Shown here piece after piece: positions 16,177 to 19,458 of a DNA stretch of 19,458 nucleotides. Numbering within the stretch: the first letter of the stretch is position 1; each line of letters opens with the position of its first letter. The translations under genes and the position numbers were made by a program. Source of the stretch: an uncultured Bacillota bacterium (GTDB lineage: Bacteria; Bacillota; Clostridia; Christensenellales; UBA1242); the NCBI GenBank assembly GCA_900545735.1, contig URAC01000012.1, forward strand, positions 1-19,458, given 5' to 3'. The notes beneath the pieces are model-generated. The model did not search any database, was not told the origin of the DNA, and saw nothing but the letters and a program-made list of their open reading frames with translations.

Positions 16177-16221
16177 TTCGATACTTTTGAATATTTTCGA
16201 CAAATTACTGCACTTTCGTCA
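16177..16221 (-). promoter_or_regulatory. Array of Spo0A-binding (0A) boxes upstream of spo0A
   Basis: The 0A-box consensus is TGnCGAA. On the minus strand TGTCGAA lies at 16202-16196 (flanks TTTGTCGAAAA) and TGACGAA at 16221-16215, both perfect. A one-mismatch copy TATCGAA lies at 16183-16177. The three have the same orientation and exactly 19 bp between starts. A fourth one-mismatch copy, TAGCGAA, is at 16232-16226. They lie 95-150 bp before the spo0A ATG, where autoregulation by Spo0A~P would act. A GAATAT element at 16189-16194 could be a sigma-H -10, but its -35 is poor. Confidence 0.65.
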
Positions 16222-16326
16222 ATTTTTCGCTAATTTTTGCAAATTAATTTTTCAAAAAATCTATTTATTAAATCGCGTTTGTGATACCATTTTTATGTCA
16301 GCAAAAAGATTAAATTTGGAGGAACA

Positions 16327-17130
16327 ATGGAAACGCAAAATAATAAAACAACATTATTTATAGCAGACTGCAATCAAGGCAAAGAACTTGCAGAAATTTT
16401 TAAAAAGGATAATAAATTTGAAGTTATTGGTGTAAGCGCAGATGGCGCTGAAACGCTTTCTGAAATCAAGAAAAACACTCCTGATATTTTATTGATGGAT
16501 GTTATGTTGCCAACTTTAGACGGCTTTGCACTTATTGAAAATATTCAAAATTCAACTTCTTTAGTTAAAAAGCCAAAGATAGTTGTTGTCAGTTCGCTTA
16601 CTCACGAAGGCTTCATAACAAAAGCAATGCAACTGGGCGTCAGTTATTTTATGATTAAGCCAGTTGATGAAAAGATTTTAATTGATAGGGTCAACGAAAT
16701 TGCCAGCCACGATAAAGTGTCAATAACATCTATTGCAGCAACGGAAAATAGCGGAGAAAATATTGCAGCTAAATATAAGGCAAAAATAACGGAAGAAAAG
16801 ATAACGAATATCTTCATCACCGTTGGCATTCCAGCCCACATAAAAGGTTATCACTTCCTTCGCGAAGCCATAAAACTCGCTATTGAAACGCCCGAGATTA
16901 TCAACTCAATAACAAAGAAATTATATCCTGCAATCGCTGAAAAGTTTGACACAAGCCCAAGCAAGGTTGAAAGAGCAATCAGACACGCCATTGAAGTTGC
17001 TTGGAATAGAGGCAAAATTGAAAATATCAACTCTCTTTTCGGTCTTAGGGTTTATAACAGCAACGAAAAGCCAACAAACGGTGAATTCATTGCACTTGTT
17101 GCGGACAAAATGCTCATTGAAGGTGCTTAA
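16327..17130 (+). CDS. spo0A: Sporulation master regulator Spo0A
   Basis: Spo0A is the phosphorelay response regulator that, once phosphorylated, binds 0A boxes and commits the cell to sporulation. The 267 residues comprise a receiver (about 8-125) with phospho-acceptor Asp58 in LLMDVMLPTLDG, a switch Ser in VVVSSLTHEG and the conserved Lys in MIKPVD. A linker follows, then the Spo0A C-terminal helical domain (about 155-265) with TVGIPAHIKGYHFLREAI and the recognition-helix region SPSKVERAIRHAIEVAWNRG. The usual acidic pair near the N-terminus, Asp-Asp in B. subtilis (residues 10-11), reads Asp14-Cys15 here, so one metal-ligand residue is replaced. The ATG has GGAGG four bases upstream. The gene stands alone, divergent from tilS, with 0A boxes in the shared spacer and a terminator directly after. 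There is no adjacent spoIVB, a common clostridial neighbour. Confidence 0.95.
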   Translation: METQNNKTTLFIADCNQGKELAEIFKKDNKFEVIGVSADGAETLSEIKKNTPDILLMDVMLPTLDGFALIENIQNSTSLVKKPKIVVVSSLTHEGFITKAMQLGVSYFMIKPVDEKILIDRVNEIASHDKVSITSIAATENSGENIAAKYKAKITEEKITNIFITVGIPAHIKGYHFLREAIKLAIETPEIINSITKKLYPAIAEKFDTSPSKVERAIRHAIEVAWNRGKIENINSLFGLRVYNSNEKPTNGEFIALVADKMLIEGA

Positions 17131-17135
17131 AAAAG

Positions 17136-17161
17136 AAAAAACATACATTTGTATGTTTTTT
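17136..17161. terminator. Bidirectional terminator, spo0A / rluB
   Basis: An 11-bp perfect stem (AAAAAACATAC / GTATGTTTTTT) with an ATTT loop and U-runs on both strands. It begins 5 bp after the spo0A stop and ends directly against the rluB stop codon (17162-17164). Confidence 0.93.
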
Positions 17162-17884
17162 TTAAACTATATAATTTTTGATTTCTTCCACAAGCCCAAG
17201 TTCTTCTTTTGTGAACTCCTTGTATTTGCCTCTAACTAATCCTCCAAGCGTAAATGGGCCAACAGACACGCGTTTTAAAAGCACAATAGTTTTGTTTATC
17301 GCTTCAAACATACGCCTTATTTGCCTATTCTTGCCTTCATCAATTATAACAGAAAGCCTTGTTAATTTGCCATCAAATTTAATTGGCGTTACTTTGGCTT
17401 TTGGCAACCTCTCACCTTTTTCAACCACGCCTGCTCGCATAACTGCAAGTTCGCTTTCGGAAATTCTTCCTTCTATTGTAACAATATATTCTTTTTCAAT
17501 TTCAAAAGATGGGTGCGACATTGCCTTTGCAAAATCTCCATCGTTTGTTATCAAAATCAAACCTTCAGTGTTGTAATCTAGCCTTCCAATAGAAAATAAT
17601 CTATGGTCTTTTGGCAAAAGTTCATATATCGTTTTACGCCCTTTTTCATCGGCAGCGGAACAAATATAACCTTTTGGCTTATGCAATTTTAAATATATAA
17701 ATTCACTTTGCAAAGTTACAGGTTCGCCAAACGCAAGTACCTTATCTTTTTTTTCATCTATAACCAAACCCAATTCAGTTACAACTTTTCCATTAACTGA
17801 AATTTTACCTTGCGAAATCAACTCATCGCATTTTCTTCTTGATGCAACGCCTGCACTGCTTAAAAATTTATTTAATCTCATCAT
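17162..17884 (-). CDS. rluB: rRNA pseudouridine synthase, RsuA/RluB family
   Basis: This enzyme isomerises uridine to pseudouridine in rRNA; RluB acts on 23S helix 89 in B. subtilis and E. coli. The 240 residues begin with an S4 RNA-binding domain (RLNKFLSSAGVASRRKCDELI, 3-23, to about 60). The RsuA-type catalytic domain follows with HKPKGYICS (68-76), GRLDYNTEGLILITNDGD containing catalytic Asp103, and EGKNRQIRRMF near the end. Length and motifs match RluB, though RluE/RsuA-like targets cannot be excluded. Two adjacent ATGs start the frame; AGGA lies about 6 bases before the first. It is 13 bp after dacF in the gerW-dacF-rluB order common in Clostridia, and ends at the terminator shared with spo0A. 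Confidence 0.92.
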   Translation of the reverse strand: MMRLNKFLSSAGVASRRKCDELISQGKISVNGKVVTELGLVIDEKKDKVLAFGEPVTLQSEFIYLKLHKPKGYICSAADEKGRKTIYELLPKDHRLFSIGRLDYNTEGLILITNDGDFAKAMSHPSFEIEKEYIVTIEGRISESELAVMRAGVVEKGERLPKAKVTPIKFDGKLTRLSVIIDEGKNRQIRRMFEAINKTIVLLKRVSVGPFTLGGLVRGKYKEFTKEELGLVEEIKNYIV

Positions 17885-17897
17885 TTGTCCTTAAAAG

Positions 17898-19058
17898 TTA
17901 AATATTCCACTCATCGACTATTTCCCAAATTTTGTCTAAATATTTTGTGGATTTAACATTTTCCATTGTATATATATTTTCCTTAAAAAGCAAATTTTTA
18001 TCTAAATAAATTTCAATTTCGCCTATTTTTTGCTCTTTAACAACCGGAGCATCTAAAATCTCAGGCTGATTTCTCACAATTTTAATATTGTTAAATTCTT
18101 CGTCAGTAAGTGGATAACTAAATCCGTGTTTAGTTACAGTTTGAACAAAATCACTTTCGCCGTTAGACACCTTTATGTTTTCTCCTTGAGCATAAGGCTC
18201 TAAAATTTCGCGCATTTTGTATTTTTCAAAGCAAGCATTTAATAGCTTGGCGCTTTCTTCAAACATAGGTCCACAATTCAATACAACAGAAATCAAAGTC
18301 ATTCCATCTCGCGTGCAAGAACATACAAAACAACGCCCTGCATTATCTGTAAAACCTGTTTTGACACCCGTGCAACCCTCTAATGTTTTTAAAAGTTTGT
18401 TTTTATTAGACAAAAATCTTGGTTCATTCTCCTTGCTGCCTGTAACTCTAATATTTTTTGTTGAAACAATCTCTTTAAACGTATCATTTTTAAGCGCTTC
18501 CGCCGTTATAATGGCTAAATCATAGGCTGATGTATAATGTCCGTCAGCATCTAATCCGTGCGGATTTGCAAAATGAGTGTTTTGCAAGTTTAATTCTTTT
18601 GCTTGTTCGTTCATCATCTCAACAAATCTCTCTTCACTTCCACCCACATAATAAGCAAGCGCCATAGCCGCATCATTTCCAGAAGGCAACATCAAGCCAT
18701 ATAACAATTCTTTAACTGTCAATTTTTCGCCCTTTTTTAAATACATACTCGTGCCTTCAATGCCAACTGCATTGTCATTAATTGCAACGACTTCATCAAA
18801 ATCTTTTACATTTTTGCAAGTTACAAGCGCTGTCATAATCTTCGTTGTGCTTGCCATTGCCAATCTTTCATCTTTGTTTTTATCGTTCAAAACTCTTCTG
18901 CTATCCGCTTCAATCACCACCATACTTTTGGCTGGGCAATCTTCTGCCAAAACTTTATTCTTTGAAGTTAAAAAACTGGAACATAAAAAACTAGAAATCA
19001 TAATGACCGCTAGAATAATCAATCCAATTACAAAAATTTTTCTATTTTTTAAGTTCAT
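17898..19058 (-). CDS. dacF: D-alanyl-D-alanine carboxypeptidase (DacF-like PBP)
   Basis: This S11-family penicillin-binding protein trims the terminal D-Ala from peptidoglycan stem peptides outside the membrane; DacF-type members set cortex cross-linking in sporulating species. I use the ATG at 19058 (386 aa), which has AGGAG 5 bases upstream. An in-frame GTG at 19064 overlaps that site and is unlikely. A signal peptide spans about 1-38, ending near KVLA. The active site is complete: SxxK at Ser70-Lys73 (ASTTK), SGN at 126-128 and KTG at 233-235. A C-terminal PBP5-like beta domain ends in a short amphipathic stretch (YLDKIWEIVDEWNI) that may touch the membrane. It starts 2 bp after the gerW stop, so translation is coupled. 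spmA and spmB, found beside dac genes in some species, are absent between dacF and rluB. Confidence 0.92.
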   Translation of the reverse strand: MNLKNRKIFVIGLIILAVIMISSFLCSSFLTSKNKVLAEDCPAKSMVVIEADSRRVLNDKNKDERLAMASTTKIMTALVTCKNVKDFDEVVAINDNAVGIEGTSMYLKKGEKLTVKELLYGLMLPSGNDAAMALAYYVGGSEERFVEMMNEQAKELNLQNTHFANPHGLDADGHYTSAYDLAIITAEALKNDTFKEIVSTKNIRVTGSKENEPRFLSNKNKLLKTLEGCTGVKTGFTDNAGRCFVCSCTRDGMTLISVVLNCGPMFEESAKLLNACFEKYKMREILEPYAQGENIKVSNGESDFVQTVTKHGFSYPLTDEEFNNIKIVRNQPEILDAPVVKEQKIGEIEIYLDKNLLFKENIYTMENVKSTKYLDKIWEIVDEWNI

Positions 19059-19060
19059 AA

Positions 19061-19410
19061 TCACTCCTTATTTTCAGCTTTATTTTTGATATAACTTCCA
19101 ATTTTAGATAATTTTTCCATCAAATTTTCAATTAAGGCAGAATTGGCTGTTGAAATAAATTTGATTTCATTTGGCGTGTTCACAATAAAACCAATAGGCG
19201 TAGAAGAAATTCCGCCACCTGAGCCCCCTGCCATAGGGTAACAAGTTCCAACGCGCCTTGTGCTTAAATCGGCGTATTCCCCACCGCCGACCACAAAACC
19301 AATCGTTAGCTTAGAAACTGGAATGATTGATGTTCCATCTGGCAAGATAGTCGCATCGCCAAAAATAGTGGAAGAACTTGTTAAAGTTTTTAAATTGTCC
19401 ATCGTTTCAG
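19061..19410 (-). CDS. gerW: Spore protein GerW/YtfJ family, 5' end cut off by fragment end
   Basis: YtfJ/GerW proteins are made in sporulating cells and needed for normal germination in B. subtilis. The visible part has the family core: TIFGDATILPDGTSIIPVSK, then a glycine-rich GFVVGGGEY, a GGSGGGISSTPIGFIV stretch and a C-terminal helix. Family members normally begin some 10-15 residues earlier, with a TTMExIKxM-like helix before the GDP/PDGT segment. Here codons just before the first Met (19402) read Glu-Thr, giving ETMDNLKTL, which matches that helix. So this Met is probably internal and the true start was lost at the adapter junction (19411). The stop TGA lies 2 bp before dacF, whose ribosome-binding site is inside the gerW end. 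scpA/scpB are frequent upstream neighbours but would be outside the fragment. Confidence 0.87.
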
Positions 19411-19458
19411 CTGTCTCTTATACACATCTCCGAGCCCACGAGACTAGGCATGATCTCG
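19411..19458 (-). other. Nextera i7-side sequencing adapter (artefact)
   Basis: Reverse complement of the Tn5 mosaic end (19411-19429), the Read 2 Nextera tail (19430-19444), eight bases at the i7 index position (TAGGCATG, 19445-19452) and the first bases of P7 (19453-19458). Not biological. Confidence 0.98.

Noticed and set aside
16036..16203. N-terminal extension of TilS in the open frame
   Set aside because: It is low-complexity and lacks a ribosome-binding site. It covers the predicted tilS promoter and a 0A box, and the ATG at 16035 has GGAGAA and starts the normal TilS domain.
19059..19064. GTG start for dacF at 19064
   Set aside because: The GTG is part of the AGGAGTG Shine-Dalgarno itself; the ATG at 19058 has correct spacing.

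Overview
The window is one assembled fragment of a low-GC, endospore-forming Firmicute, most likely an uncultured gut-type member of the Clostridia. The evidence is an AT-rich sequence with Shine-Dalgarno sites, sigma-A promoters (TTGACA-17-TATAAT), standard stop usage (TGA ends valS and gerW, TGG encodes Trp) and six sporulation-associated genes (spo0A, yabP, yabQ, a SPOCS/LysM coat-type gene, gerW, dacF). Taxonomy below class cannot be read from the sequence. Both ends (1-47 and 19411-19458) are untrimmed Illumina Nextera adapter with index bases. The biological sequence is therefore 48-19410, and the gerW gene at the right edge is cut.

Layout. 119-4925 (+) is gyrB, a small MazG-like NTP pyrophosphohydrolase and gyrA, tightly coupled. 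4962-8617 (-) is valS then cca, overlapping by ATGA; the valS is of the archaeal/rickettsial type rather than the usual bacterial one. 8789-11381 (-) holds the conserved yabP-yabQ-divIC cluster (spore cortex/coat and division), flanked on both sides by two paralogous exported proteins of unknown function, each with its own sigma-A promoter. 11541-13073 (+) is a SPOCS (DUF3794) plus LysM protein, probably a spore coat component, behind a sigma-E-like promoter and a perfect inverted repeat. 13167-16035 (-) is tilS followed by an unusual exonuclease that looks like the front of PolC without PHP and polymerase domains. 16327-17130 (+) is spo0A, preceded by a phased array of 0A boxes. 17162-19410 (-) is gerW (cut), dacF and rluB, a normal clostridial operon order.

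How they fit together. Housekeeping genes (topology, tRNA charging and maturation, rRNA modification) alternate with sporulation genes. Spo0A is the entry switch. YabP, YabQ, the SPOCS/LysM protein, DacF and GerW belong to the cortex/coat phase and germination. Three convergent gene pairs (gyrA/cca, SPOCS/exonuclease, spo0A/rluB) each share one perfect bidirectional hairpin, and the minus-strand stop codon abuts or enters that hairpin each time.

The points most worth attention are: the polymerase-less PolC-like exonuclease coupled to tilS; the paired exported proteins with an identically spaced N-terminal signature; the Spo0A receiver with Cys in place of a metal-binding Asp; the 0A-box array spaced 19 bp; and the ValS type. 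No mobile elements, CRISPR arrays, tRNA or rRNA genes were seen. No gap between genes exceeds 300 bp.
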